DNA of 64,000 nucleotides from Symbiodinium natans (lineage: Eukaryota > Sar > Dinophyceae > Suessiales > Symbiodiniaceae): NCBI GenBank assembly GCA_905221605.1, contig CAJNDS010002111.1, positions 312,565 to 376,564 of the forward strand. Direction: 5' to 3'. Below are positions 33,270 through 45,200 of this stretch, in pieces; position 1 is the stretch's first letter, and each line of letters opens with the position of its first letter. The position numbers were made by a program, and so were the translations under genes. The notes under the pieces were generated by a model. The model had not been told where the DNA came from, made no database searches, and worked only from the letters and a program-made list of their open reading frames with translations.

Positions 33270-35300
33270 AGGGTTTAGGGTTTAGGGTTAGGGTTTAAGG
33301 TTTAGGGTTTAGAGTTTAGGGTTTAGGGTTTAGAGTTTAGGGTTTAGGGGCACTGCTCTTGCCCTAGGCAGCTCTTTTCTACCGCGTTGGATCTGTTAGG
33401 CTGCAGCTGGCCGAGAAGGTCCTAATACCTGCAAGGGCAGACCCTCCCTGCGAGCAGACTTTGTAAGAAAAAGCGCGAAACCTGAAATTGCGCAGGTCGC
33501 TACTGCGTTTTGTTGCAGAACGGGGCGAAAAAGGCTCAGGCTTCAAAGTCTCGGAGGCGATAGTCAGTTTGAAGACGATTGTGAGGCTGTTTGGTCGGTT
33601 TGTCGCTTGTCTAGCTGAGTCTAGCTGTGCGTGGCGGGGGACAACTATCAAACTGTTTTTTTTGAGGATCTTGGCATGCCATGCTTGCATTTCTGCAGGT
33701 TGTTGCGCAAAACGACACACTTATGCGTCCAATCTTGGTCAGCTGCAAGTTGATGCTGGGATGGCTATGGCTCCTATTCTTCAGCTGGTGAGCAATTCCG
33801 ACATCCAACCAGCGGTCGGCCTCTTCAAGCCAAGTATCCTACCAACAGCACCCGAGTCTTAGAGATTCGCAAGTTTCGCTAGTTCCGCTCTCGACACGAC
33901 CAGACTCTTCTTGAAGCTGTGCACAAGCAAACTAACAAGCGAAGGCGCAACCCTGAAGCTTGAACACAACATCCTAAACGCCCGAGACTCGGTGCAGAAT
34001 GGAGATAGATGTGACATGGATCCTACTATGCCAACAACCCTACGAGGAACCCACCAAACCATCAACGAACACTGCAACTGCCCTTGCAAGTGCGACAGCA
34101 GTTTCAGGGTCTTTGGGATTTAGCTAGAACAAGGCCGGGGCTTGAGATGACTCTTGTGGGCCTTGATTCTGGACATGAGGCTTCTTTGGGCCTTGGGCTA
34201 ATGGCCCGCAAGGCACAAGTCAGCCAAGCAGTCTTTCGCTCGCGGAAACGGTGGCACATGTCACGTCGGCAGGCCTCTTCCCTGTCATTTGGATGGGCGC
34301 CGCATTCACGCCCAATTGAGACCGACTAGTCTGTCCCAGACTCTCTCGACTGCGTAGGGCTGAGGGCAAGTAACGCACTTTGGGACACCTGAGCAACTGC
34401 CTTGGGGTGAGCTGCCCGATTGGGGCATAAGAGAGTAAGGATAAGCTGCTCAACGCATGTTTGGCAGTGTGGATTCAGCAACTTCTGTGCGGTCATCAGG
34501 CATCAGGTGCCCTCGCCTGACAGAAGGTGCAACTAAGGTTTGGGCTTTTGGGCCTAGGACTTGAGAGGCTGGAGGTAGAGGTTCTGGAGCTCAAGATGCC
34601 TAGCAAGTGCATGCGATTCTCTGTGCGATCACGAGAGACCCTACCCTGCCCTAAACCCTTAAAACCCCCGATGCCTGAACTGGAAGTCCCATCGATGAAC
34701 AAGAAAGAACAAATTCGCGTATGTCATGCTTCCATCCCAGGTTGCAGCAAGGATCGTTGGGAGTCGTGATGTGGGTAGAACGGTACAACTTCGGGGCTTT
34801 GGGGCGCGGAGGGCTTTGAGCGTCGCTTTCGGACCCAGGGGCTTCAAAGTTCAGGATTCCCCAGAAAGCCCCCAGCCCTGGGCCTACACGCGCTGTCCGT
34901 TCTCGCCCACCACACCTGGCGGAGTCACGGCATGGGTACACTTTCAGGGCCTGGGCATTGCAGCCTTCGGGCCTGCAGAATCGAAGCGGTTGTGGAAATG
35001 TGATGAAAGTTGAGTTACAGCTGGAGACTACGGGACTAGGAGTTGGGCTCAGGGGGGGTACTGGAGACCAGGAACCCAACATCCATCCCTTGATCCCCAG
35101 CTCCAAGCCCGTGGAATCCCACACTCAAGGAGCCTGCGCTCGCCACGAAACCGCCGCGAAGCCCCGGAAACCCGTCGAGGGTAAAGCACAGCTCTTTATC
35201 AGTCCAGCCCCTGGACCTTCAAACCCTAAGCCTCTCACATTCTAAGGAATGGATCCTACATCCTACACATTTCTAAGCCCTAACATCCCTAAACCCCAAC
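33270..35300. other. Unassigned block, mostly repeat-poor
   Basis: Telomere-type repeat at 33258-33345, then about 1.9 kb with little repeat. Open frames occur on both strands (for example 33488-33862 plus and 34651-35124 minus), but none shows a family signature or splice-compatible neighbours. Confidence 0.3.
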
Positions 35301-35311
35301 ACCCAACTCCC

Positions 35312-38300
35312 GAAGTGGCGCCAGCCCCGCCCGTCAGCCCGAGGCCGAATCCCTTGGGAATGATGCCGGCCTTCGATGGAGCGAGGGGCTTTGCGGAAGA
35401 ATACCAGAACCAGGGTTGAGGGTTGAGGGTTTAGGGCTAAGGGCTCAGGGCTTAGGGGATTTTTGGGCTTGTGGGGTTGTAGGGCTTGGGGGCCCGAAAG
35501 CCTAACACCCTGAACCTGAAACCGAAACTCTGGGTGGATTTATTTGCACTACGCATATGCATGTATATGCATTGCGCGTCTATGTCTTTGCATTCAGGCG
35601 GCGAGAACCCTAGCCGACATCCTAAGCCCCAAGCTTTACACCCTGAACTCTACAGGGGAGCCTAAGTTGCAATCCTAACCATGCCCAAAACGGCCTTCCA
35701 ACAGCCGCCACTCCCCTCCTCCCTCAAAACCCGAAAGCCTGATCTGCAGAAGGATTGAGGGGTTCAGGTGCTCGTGCTTCGACCGCAAGACCCTGACCCC
35801 ATGCTAGGCCCCATACTTGTATGAGAGGAAATGAAAATGACAGCTAACCTCTTGGAGATGTTTTCCCCAATCAGCTAGTCCCAACCTAACCAAAGCCCTG
35901 CATCCCTAAAACCATTCAAAAAACACAACAACAACCCCAAAGACCTTACAAGGCCCCGAAGGCAGCCCTGAAAAAACACCTCAACCTAAGAACTCTAAAC
36001 CCTCAACCCGAAAGTCCGCCTTCTGGTTGGCTGCCCGCATTTGGGCCACCTCCTCACGCTCCGCGAGCTGCGTGTAGCAGGGGTAGCCTCGTGGCTTGGG
36101 ATCTTTGGGTCTAGCTTCGGGAGGTTCTAGAGCGTGGGGCGTTGAGGGCTTTTGAGGGTTTTCTGGGGCCCTATGGGTTGGGGGAGTTGAGGATGGAGGA
36201 TGGAAGGACCAGCTGAGGGTTCAGGGTTCAAGCTGTAGGGTGTTGGCTGGTCAGCTTGTCTTAGCGGACATTCATTCAGAGTTCCCGGGATGTCAGAAGC
36301 CGGAGCCAAAGCATGTTTGCCGGCAGCGTTGGCCTAAGAATCGGGTTTGAGCTTGTTGCTCGGCCAAGTGGTTCTGGCTTGGGGCTGCAACCGGTAAAAA
36401 AAATAAACTATTGTTTGTCTTGTTTGACGCGGAATCAACAATACCTTTCGACTGTGACCGCCGCATGTAGCTGAGACTTGGCAGGGCAAATGCTGCCAAA
36501 TGCACTGCGAGGTCACGTTGAGGGTGTCGAAGCCGCAAGACCCAAACCCTAAAGTACCCACATAGCACCCCATCCGCCGCCCTGCTAGGGCCCCCTGCAG
36601 ATGATCTTGTTTCCCTTGGATGTTGACCAGATCACCTGACCATGAAGGATGGGCTGCAGCGGGGTGGGGAAGTCAGGCTCAAAGCTTAGGATTCAGGACA
36701 GCTGCAAGCCCGAAAGTCCCTGAGATGCACCTAGGGCTGGCCTAGAGTAACCGACAAGCCCTCGTACACAGAACCGGCCTAAGCTGATGGCGGATTGCTG
36801 CTGGCGGCCGTATTACGTACTAAACGCCAGCAATGAAGACTCCATGAAGTTGAGCCGCCGCCAACTCCTACTTCTGAGGAAGGCACACACACACACACAC
36901 TTCCTTACCCCTCCCCCTGAAAACCCTAAACCACTAAGGACCCTTTGCAGAACCTCGTCGGCTTGGAGAAGCTCCGAGTTTCTTTCGGGACCACTTTGAG
37001 TACACCAGCGTTTAGGGTCAGGGGTTTGGGGTTTAGGGGTTAGGGTTTAGGGTTTAGGGTTTAGGGTTTAGGGTTTAGGGTTTAGGGTTTAGGGTTAGGG
37101 TTTAGGGATGTTTAGGGCTTGGGGCCTCTCAAGGCTCAGGATTCAAGGCGCTTGGGCCCCGGTGCCTTGAAGTTCGACTGCTTGACCTTGTCGCACCGGA
37201 AGCACATGTAGCCCAGCAGATAGTCCTGGTCGGGAGGAAGAGCTCCAAAGGTTCGAAGGTTCAGGGCTCGGAGTTGACGGTGGTAACAAAGGGGCCTGAA
37301 TAATTAAAGTAGGGTTTTTGGGGCGGGGGGGGGTTCCTTTAGTATAATTACAAAGGGACCATAAGGGAATGGTATGCTCCGACCCCTACATTGCATGGCC
37401 AACATTGCGGAATGACTGCCAGAGTGCACCCTCGTGTCGTTCGGCATCGCAAGGCTCGCGGGATGATGGGCCGCTTCTCTCCAATGGCTCAAAGAGCTCA
37501 GATCAGGGTTTAGGGTTTAGGGTTTAGGGTTTAGGGTTTAGGGTTTAGGGTTTAGGGTTTAGGGTTTAGGGTTTAGGGTTTAGGGTTTAGGGTTTAGGGT
37601 TTAGGGTTTAGGGTTTAGGGTTGAATATCATTCATGGACGTTTGAATGCCGCGAGGTGGGCCTTTAAAAGCTTGTGGCCAAACGCGCGAACTCTGCACAA
37701 ACAACAAGAACACACAGAACACGAGGTCGGGAATACACCTGGCTAAGAAGCGCACATACCCTGTACACAACCCTAACATACACGCGCGTCAGACCTGGAC
37801 GAACCGATACGACTACTTCCAGCACATCGCGCACAAGCGAAGAGCTTGCCCTGAGTGCAGTCCTGAGCCCTATCGCCCTATCCCCGAGCCCTAAAATTCT
37901 GAGCACACAACCCTGAACCCTCAAGCGCTCATCGAAAACCCACATGCCATAAAAACCTGGCAGCCTCAACCCCCTAAAACCTCAAGCAAGCCGGGCGTAC
38001 ATACTTCTTTGGCCTGGCGGGGCTTGCTTGGAGGTTCATGGGTGGTTATAAGTAGGGTTTTTTCGGCATGGTAGTTATACTTCAAACCCTACTTATAACC
38101 CCACCTCGGGTACTTACTTATAACCTTACTTATAGCTACCCATGGACCTCCAAGAGGGTTCAGCTTGTAGGGTCTCCGCGTCGGGCTCTGCCTCTCTGCG
38201 CCAATTTTCCACTTATCCTGCCTTGTAGCTCGGTTTCTAGACCACCACCCTGCAACCCGAAACTTTTTTTTGGAGCCTACACCCTAAACCCTAAACCCTA

Positions 38301-41300
38301 AACCCCAAACCGAAAGCCCTAAAGCGATGAGGCTGGAACGCTCTCAAAACCCCAGGTAAAAGCACGCCGCTACTGTCTCAAACGTCTGCTTCTTTGGGAG
38401 CTTCGTGAAAGCTTCTAATCTCAGCTTAGGGTTTTAGGGTTTAGGGTTTAGGGTTTAGGGTTTAGGGTTTAGGGTTTAGGGTTTAGGGTTTAGGGTTTAG
38501 GGTTTAGGGTTTAGGGTTTAGGGTTTAAAATGTTCAGGGTTTAAGGTCTACGCCTAGTGCATCTGGTGGCTTCACATCGTCCCGGCGATGAATTCCTCTT
38601 TCCCGGCTAAATTACCCGGGAAATGTCTGAACATTCAGGGTTGTTGAAACGTTTCAAAAACCATTTAGGGTTCTTTAACGTGAAAAAACCATTTAGGGTT
38701 TTTTTTAAACGTTACAAAAAAAAAACCTCCTCGTTCTGAAAATAAACTCGTCTTAAACAGCGTCCTCTTCATGCCAAGAGAGACAGTTTAGAGGCGCATA
38801 TGTGCATGCATACGGTGTAGGTGCATGCATGTGCGTATCATCCCGTGGTCGCCAGGACTAAGCGGCGTGACAGCGTGAACTGCTTTGTTCCGAGCTCCCC
38901 ACGACCCTGTCGGCTTAAACCCGCAACCCTGCAAGCCCCAACTACTTCAACAGACCTGCAATTCCCATACCCTAGGGCCCTCAAACCGAACCCCACTAGT
39001 TCACCTTCAACCTACTACCAACGAAGGGCCGACCTCGCAAGCTCGGGTCTAGGATCTCCCAAGACTTCAGGGCTTCGGGTTTAAGTCGTATTTGACTTCG
39101 GCTTCAGGGTTGAGGCTTAGTTATGGCATTTAGGGCACTGAACCTGAGGGAAGTGAAGCTGGAGGGCTTCGGGGCTTGGAGGGTAGAGGATCGCACAGAA
39201 AGCCGCAGCACTCTGGTGACAACAGAATCCTCAAGAACCTTGCGCACGTGACCCGGAAATCCTGTCCCTTCTTGGTTTGCCTCATCTTCGACTTGTAGCC
39301 CTCGTCGTCGAACTCGTAATGCGGGATCGGATCGAACTGCTTCAGGAGCTTTACCGCACGGTTGCGCTCCTCAACGTGACAACGGCCGCAAGCAGATTCC
39401 AGCATGTAGCTACTCTTCGGGCGCGAGTCTGGGGCTGAGGAGTATGGGTACGAGCACGGAAAACCACCTGCTTGTTGCGCAAGAGTGGCAACACCTGCCC
39501 CTTTCCCCCTCACTCCGAAAGCTCCCCACCCTCCTAAAGAACTATGTGTGCTTTGCAAATGTGGCGAAGATTCTCAACCATTGACACTTTCAACTTTAAT
39601 TGCAAGTCGGATGAACTTTCCTAAGATGCACAAGCTTCAACTACGAATCTATCTTGTAATGCTACACGGCAAAAGAATCTAAATGGCTCACTAACAAGCC
39701 AATCTTCTGCTATCATTGTTTAAAGAATGTTTTGATTTCGTGAAAGGTGGCATGACCTTGCGTGAAACCTTCGCCTTTTGCCACACAGCTTGCTTTTGCC
39801 GCGAGAAAAGGCATGAACTTATGTGTGCGTCGTTTACGTTTATGCGTTTTTCCGCAGCGAGGCTGCACATATATAGTAAGATGCTAAGCTCAACAGCTTG
39901 CTTGGTTTGCTTCGGGGGAACCTGGCATAGTGCTTGTCATAGATCTGATTGTCGATACGTGTTTGAGTCCTGCAGGAGCTTTTTAGCGGGACGATCCTCA
40001 AGTGTGACTATGGGTGCAGCTTGTGCAGCTCGCACAGCATCGAGAAAGAAACTGGCCGTCGAGTTTGAACATGAGCGATATATCTTGTGCTCTACACCCT
40101 AAACCACCCGAAATCCGAGACACTAAACCCTCAACCCTAAACCCTAAACCCTAAGGCCCTAAACCCAGGCTGCCCTGAACGCTGTTCTGCCGGGCCTTGC
40201 TCGTCTTCGCGCTGCCGAGGACATCGGTGAGCTCCTGCTTCGTCAGGGACGTGCTCTTCACCTTGGATTCGGTGGGGGCGAGGGTTCCACAGTGACCAAC
40301 AGCAGGGCGCCCTGCTTCCGCCTAAAGGGGTTCAGAAAGGATCCTAGAATCCTAACCCTAAAGAAAGGGACGAGGGGAACAACTTTAGGCGCTGCAGATG
40401 CGCTGGATATACCGACACATGCACTTGTGGGGACAGCTGTCGTCCGGATCGTGACGTGGCCCGAAATAGCCTGGAGCATCCGCTGCACATGCTCAAACAA
40501 CCTCCTGACGACCTTTTCACCTCCGCAGCTTGTCCCCTCTGAAGGAGAGCTGCTCCTCCTCCACCCTGAACCCTCAACCCTACACCCTGAACCCTCAGGG
40601 CTAGGATTACGTCCCCAGCACGCAGAAGTCTCAGCACCGGACCATGCTTGCCCACACTGGTCCGCAGGGGGCTGGATACCAAATACTTCTTGAGCCCAGG
40701 AGTGAGGCGAAGAGCGTCGGAGGACTCCAGGGGTCAAGGAAGATGCTACTTGCGGGCACCTGTGGGTTTGCAAGGCTACACCGGGACGCCATGGAAGAGC
40801 TCTGCTCTTCATGGTTGACGGCTTAGGGAGATGAGAGGAGTTCCGGTCAGGAGCCTCGATGCGATCCATGCCATCAATGAATAGGTCTCCCTAAGACGTG
40901 CCGGGCAGTTCCTCAGCAGCCGTCGGGGGACAACCGCACGATTTCGCGAGGTTTGGGTTCCATCCAGAAGGTGTGATGTATAGCCTCACATGGAAGTAGG
41001 GTTGCTTAATTCCTGGCGTCCCCGCACACCCCACAGACACTCACCAATACTTGATAGTGAACCCTACATACACTCACCAACAACAGGAATACAAACCCTG
41101 CTCGATGTGGGGTGGAGGGGGCTTTCAGTATAAAAGAAGCCCCCCAAAAAAGGAACTCTTATCATAGCAGGAAGAGGCGCTAAAAACGATGGTCTCGCAA
41201 GTTCAAGTTGTTTAACAAAATGACTAGGGCCTGAGGTTTCGGGCTCAGGGACTTGGACACGAGCACGCCAGCTGTTTTCTTGCGGAGCCTCTGTACTTCG

Positions 41301-41325
41301 GGCGCCGCCTCAAGAAGCCCGTTGC
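35312..41325 (-). CDS. Unidentified multi-exon gene (exon islands)
   Basis: Coding-like islands in sense order, with approximate limits and an open frame in each: 41325-41225 (EAAPEVQRLRKKTAGVLVSK), 40720-40610 (LTPGLKKYLVSSPLRTSVGK), 40560-40508 (VEEEQLSFRGDKLR, GT donor), 40283-40190 (SKVKSTSLTKQELTDVLGSA), 39369-39253 (exactly 39 codons, KLLKQFDPIPHYEFDDEGYK, GT donor), 38230-38148 joined to 38026-38000 across a 121-nt inverted-repeat intron (RRPYKLNPLG then ASPARPKKYVRP), 37240-37150 (DYLLGYMCFRCDKVKQSNFK), 36685-36590 (LQPILHGQVIWSTSKGNK), 36100-36010 (AEREEVAQMRAANQK) and 35410-35312 (KAGIIPKGFGLGLTGG). The CFRCDK motif could bind zinc. Start, stop and family are unknown. It may be one gene or two. 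Confidence 0.5.
37500..37622. repeat. TTTAGGG array
   Basis: About 120 bp of perfect heptamers. Similar arrays are at 37030-37105 and 38430-38525. Confidence 0.95.
38027..38147 (-). mobile_element. Introner, family TTGGAGGTTCATGGGT (121 nt)
   Basis: The sense strand reads CTTGGAG|GTCCATGGGTAGC at the donor and GGTTCATGGGT in inverse at the acceptor (CATGAACCTCCAAG|C). The frame is open and continuous across removal of this element (NPLG then ASPARP). Internal TTATAAGTA motifs are also inverted. Confidence 0.65.
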
Positions 41326-42295
41326 CACTTCGAGAGAAGCCAGACCTCCAACATCCCTGAGCGAAGGCTCCCCCCACAAACCCCAAACCCTGAGTCAAGG
41401 CTGTGATTTAAGGTTTAGGGTTTAGGGTTTTTAGGGTTTAGGGATATGGAGCTTAGGTTTTGGGAGTTGAGGGTTTTTCGTTCGGGGGTAGACGGATTAG
41501 GGTTTGTTCAGGTGCTCTAGGCTTCAAGGACCCCCTTCCTCTGATGCTGGAGGTTCTGCCTCGCGCTGTAAATGCAACCCGCTCACCCTTGAGGAGAGGC
41601 GCGCGCTCCTTAGGAGGCAAGGCCCAGGGTTGTCCCAGTTTGGGCTTTGGGAGCTCAGCTTGGGGGCCCACCCATGACCGCCTTGAGACTGGGAACTTCG
41701 GGTTTTTTGAGGCTGACTCCCCACCCCAAACCTGCGTGGCAACTCGGGCGTCGCAGACTTTAGCCTAACGCCTCAAAAGACAAAAGGAGCGCCGGTCACA
41801 GCTCAACGAAGAAGAGAGACCCCGGGACCCTTAAACCCTCTAAACCCAGACCCTCCCAACCCTCCAGACCCTCCAGACCCTCCAAACCCTCTAAAGCCTC
41901 TAATCCCTCGAGACACCGGATCCCAGCCCACGGCTCCCAGGCTTTTTGGCCTTTGGGGCTTCGGGGTGTTGGCGTTTTAGGGTTTTGGGGTTTGCGGGTT
42001 TTCGGTTTTTGGGATTCTAGGTTTTTCGGGGTTTCAGGGGTTTAGGGCTTTGGATGCTTAGGGTCGTGCAGGCCTGCACACCAGGAAGGCCCCCGGAAAC
42101 TCGAAGCCTTAGAGCCCTGTAAACCCTCGACGCGAAAAATGACTCTTCGGAAGGCTTAGGGGTTTGGGGTTTACGGCTAGGGTTTAGGGTTTAGGGGTTT
42201 AGGGTTTAGGGCTAGGGTTTAGGGTTTAGAGGTTATTCTAGGGTTCGGGGTGTTAGGGTTTGAGGGCCAGGCGCGCCGAGGCCCGCACTGGGAAC

Positions 42296-45200
42296 TCACT
42301 TGGTCACCCCGACCTTGGCCGCCCGAAGCGTGCGGTCGTGGATCATGTACCCGGGCCTCGGCTCAGGTTTCGGGTTTAGGGTTTGGGGCTTAGGGTTCAG
42401 GGTTTGGGGCTTAGGGTTTGGGGTTTGGGGTTTAGGGTTTAGGGTTTAGGGTTTAAGGTTCAGGGTTTCAGGGTTTAGGGTTTAGGGTTTAGAGCGGCTC
42501 GGCTTTGGGGCTTTCGTGGTGTTGCCTTCTGAAAAGGGCACTGTGGGGTTTTGGGTCGGGGTATGTCGGGGTGGCTTATACAGAGGCTCTTCATGGCCTT
42601 CTTCCCGCAGTAGGTCCAAGCTGATTCCCGCAAGCAATGCATTCGATACAGGACCTTTTTTGTCTCGTCGGAACACGCTGAAAGAGCTGGCTTGGCCAAG
42701 CTATGTGGGGATGTGGATACTCTGGGATGGGCACTCCTGGACACTCTAGGGATACTCCGGGCGGGGATACTCTGGGCTTGGGCACTCTTGGGACACTTTG
42801 GGCATACTACGGGTGATGGGCGAACAGCAGACCAGGCGAGGAGAAGAGCTTAGCTTAACATCTAACAACCCCACACCGAGGTTGGGAAAGGACCATCCTT
42901 CTTTGCACAAGTCCACTGGCTAGTTGCCAGGTTCATTGCTGGGTTCGTTGCTGAGCTCGTTGCTGGGCTCGTTGGTGGGTTCAGTGCTGGGTTCTGGCTG
43001 CTTGCGCTCATGGATCGTGCAAGTCCAGTTTTCCACCACAAGGACGTGGCCTCCGCCAGCACCCACCGTATATTCCATCCGGTAGCAACAGCCTGGCTTC
43101 GCCAGGCGCACCACATCTTCCGAGCCAGACAGAGTCAGAGGTGGAGGCTGTGGGCCATGCTGGTAGCCGTTCGTCCTGTACGTCCCATAAAGGTTTCGGC
43201 ATGCCAGCACGGTGTCGCCTTCCAGCAAAGTGAGGTATAGGTTCCCCTTGCAATTTCCCCAGCCTTGGTCCTTGAAAGTGCCAACTGCAACTTCAATCTT
43301 GCCCACTGGGTGCCGAATCTTTTTAGAGCTTTCTGCCGTCTGGCGCGAATCTGTATTCTTTCTGTCACGGATTTCCTTCACCTGGACAACATGCACTGTT
43401 GGCTCAGGAGGAGGCTCGCACTCATAGATCGCGCAAGTCCAGTTTTGGACCTCAAGCACGTGGCCTCCACCAGCACCCACCGTATATTCCATCCGGTAGA
43501 AACAGCCTGGCTTCGCCAGGCGCACCACATCTTCGGAGTCAGACAGGGTCAGAGGCGGAGGTTGTGGGCCATGCTGGTAGCCGTTCGACCTGTACGTCCC
43601 ATAGAGGTTTCGACATGCCAGCACAGTGTCGCCTTCCAGCAAAGTCAGGTAGAGATTCCCCTTGCAGTTTCCCCAGCCCTGGTCCTTGAAAGTGCCAACT
43701 GCAACTTCAATCTTGGCCACTGGGTTCTGAATCTTTTGAGAGCGTTCTGCCGCCAGGCGCGCATCTGAATTCTTTGTGTCACGGATGCTCTCCACCTGAA
43801 AAACGTGAACTGGTGGCTTGCTGACATCATTCTCGCGGCTCTCTCTTGGTGCGGAGGCACCACAGCCCATTGGAAACCATATATTCGAAAGATGCACCAA
43901 AGGACTCAGACTGAACCAAAAACGGGGCGTCGCATGGTGCGAAACTGCCGGGCACAGGGCATCTCTTAGCTCTTAGGCAACCCAGGCCTGTAAAACGGGA
44001 ATCCGAAGAGAAACCAACAAATCCTGCGAAAAGCACCTCCAACGAAAAAGGCTTCAAAAAAACTCAAGAGCCCTGAAACCTAAACCCTTTCAACCCGAAG
44101 CCTCTAAGCCCCCAAGCCCCTAAGCCCCTAAGCCCCTAAGCCCCTAAACCCCTAAGCCCCTAAGCCCCTAAACCCCTAAACCCCTAAACCCCTAAACCCC
44201 TCAACCCCTAAACCCCTAAACCCCTAAACCCCTGAACCCCTGAACCCCTGAACCCCCTCAGTCAGAGGCTCCCCCACAAAGACCAAGCAGACCCGAGGCT
44301 CCGGCTCCATGACGTGGAAAATCTTGTTGGGCTCCTCGTGGGGTTTGGGGGCTGATAGGGGTTATGGGTTTATGGGGTTTAAGAGGACGTTTAGAGATGT
44401 TTCTAGGGTTTGTCGCGTTTATAGATGCTTCCAGGGTTTAAACCCTAAACCCTAAACACTTATCGGGCGCTTAGTCGGGGATTGTTGCTGACTCAGGATG
44501 CTGTTGGCCCAAGGAATCTCGAGTCTCAGGGAGGGCTTCGCTTGCCGGGCCTCGGCCCTCTCTGACCCTCCTCCCTAAAGCCTGAACCCTAAACCTCTGC
44601 GACTCCACCTAGGTCGGCCCTTGAAACTCTTGGGAAAGTAAGAACCTCTTCGGCCCCATCTGGGAAAGCAACCCTTAAACCCTAAACCTAAAGAACTTCG
44701 GATAGCCTGGGCTCTTGCTTGGGCTTTGGGGGCCTGAGGCTTTTCTTTGGGGGATTGAGGCTTCTCTTTGTGCTCTCAAGACGTGAGGAAGGGTTTCAGG
44801 GCTCAGGGCCGAGGACAAGGCACTTCTTCAGGCTACCAGACACGCACGCGAAATCTCACACAGAAACCGCCATCCACACCCAGCTGGATCCTTGCCCGGC
44901 ATCTCCATGGCAAACATCGCCTCGTGGTGTGCCGGATCAAAGTCGGCATCCAGCGCCTGCGGACACCGGCGGCCATCTATGGGGGTCAAGGGCTCACAAG
45001 GTTCAGACGCCGGGTTTTCAAGAGCTTGCAGGCTGAGAAACCCGAATCCTGTAAACTTCTACAAACTCCAACGACCAGCTAAGAGCCTTGTAGCCCCGGA
45101 CCCCAAACCCAAGGCCTCGTGAACGAGTTGCGGAGGGTTCCTAGAGGCCCTCGGGTCGAAGGGCGTAGGAGTTTACAGAAGGGTGGTGGTGCTTCCGGCC

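Noticed and set aside
40258-40869. 203-codon minus-strand frame as a single-exon gene
   Set aside because: Better coding signal is split between other frames in short islands with splice signals, for example VEEEQLSFRGDKLR with a GT donor.
43265-43768. 167-codon plus-strand frame
   Set aside because: It is the shadow of the two-repeat minus-strand gene, whose frame shows conserved repeats and an acylation signal.
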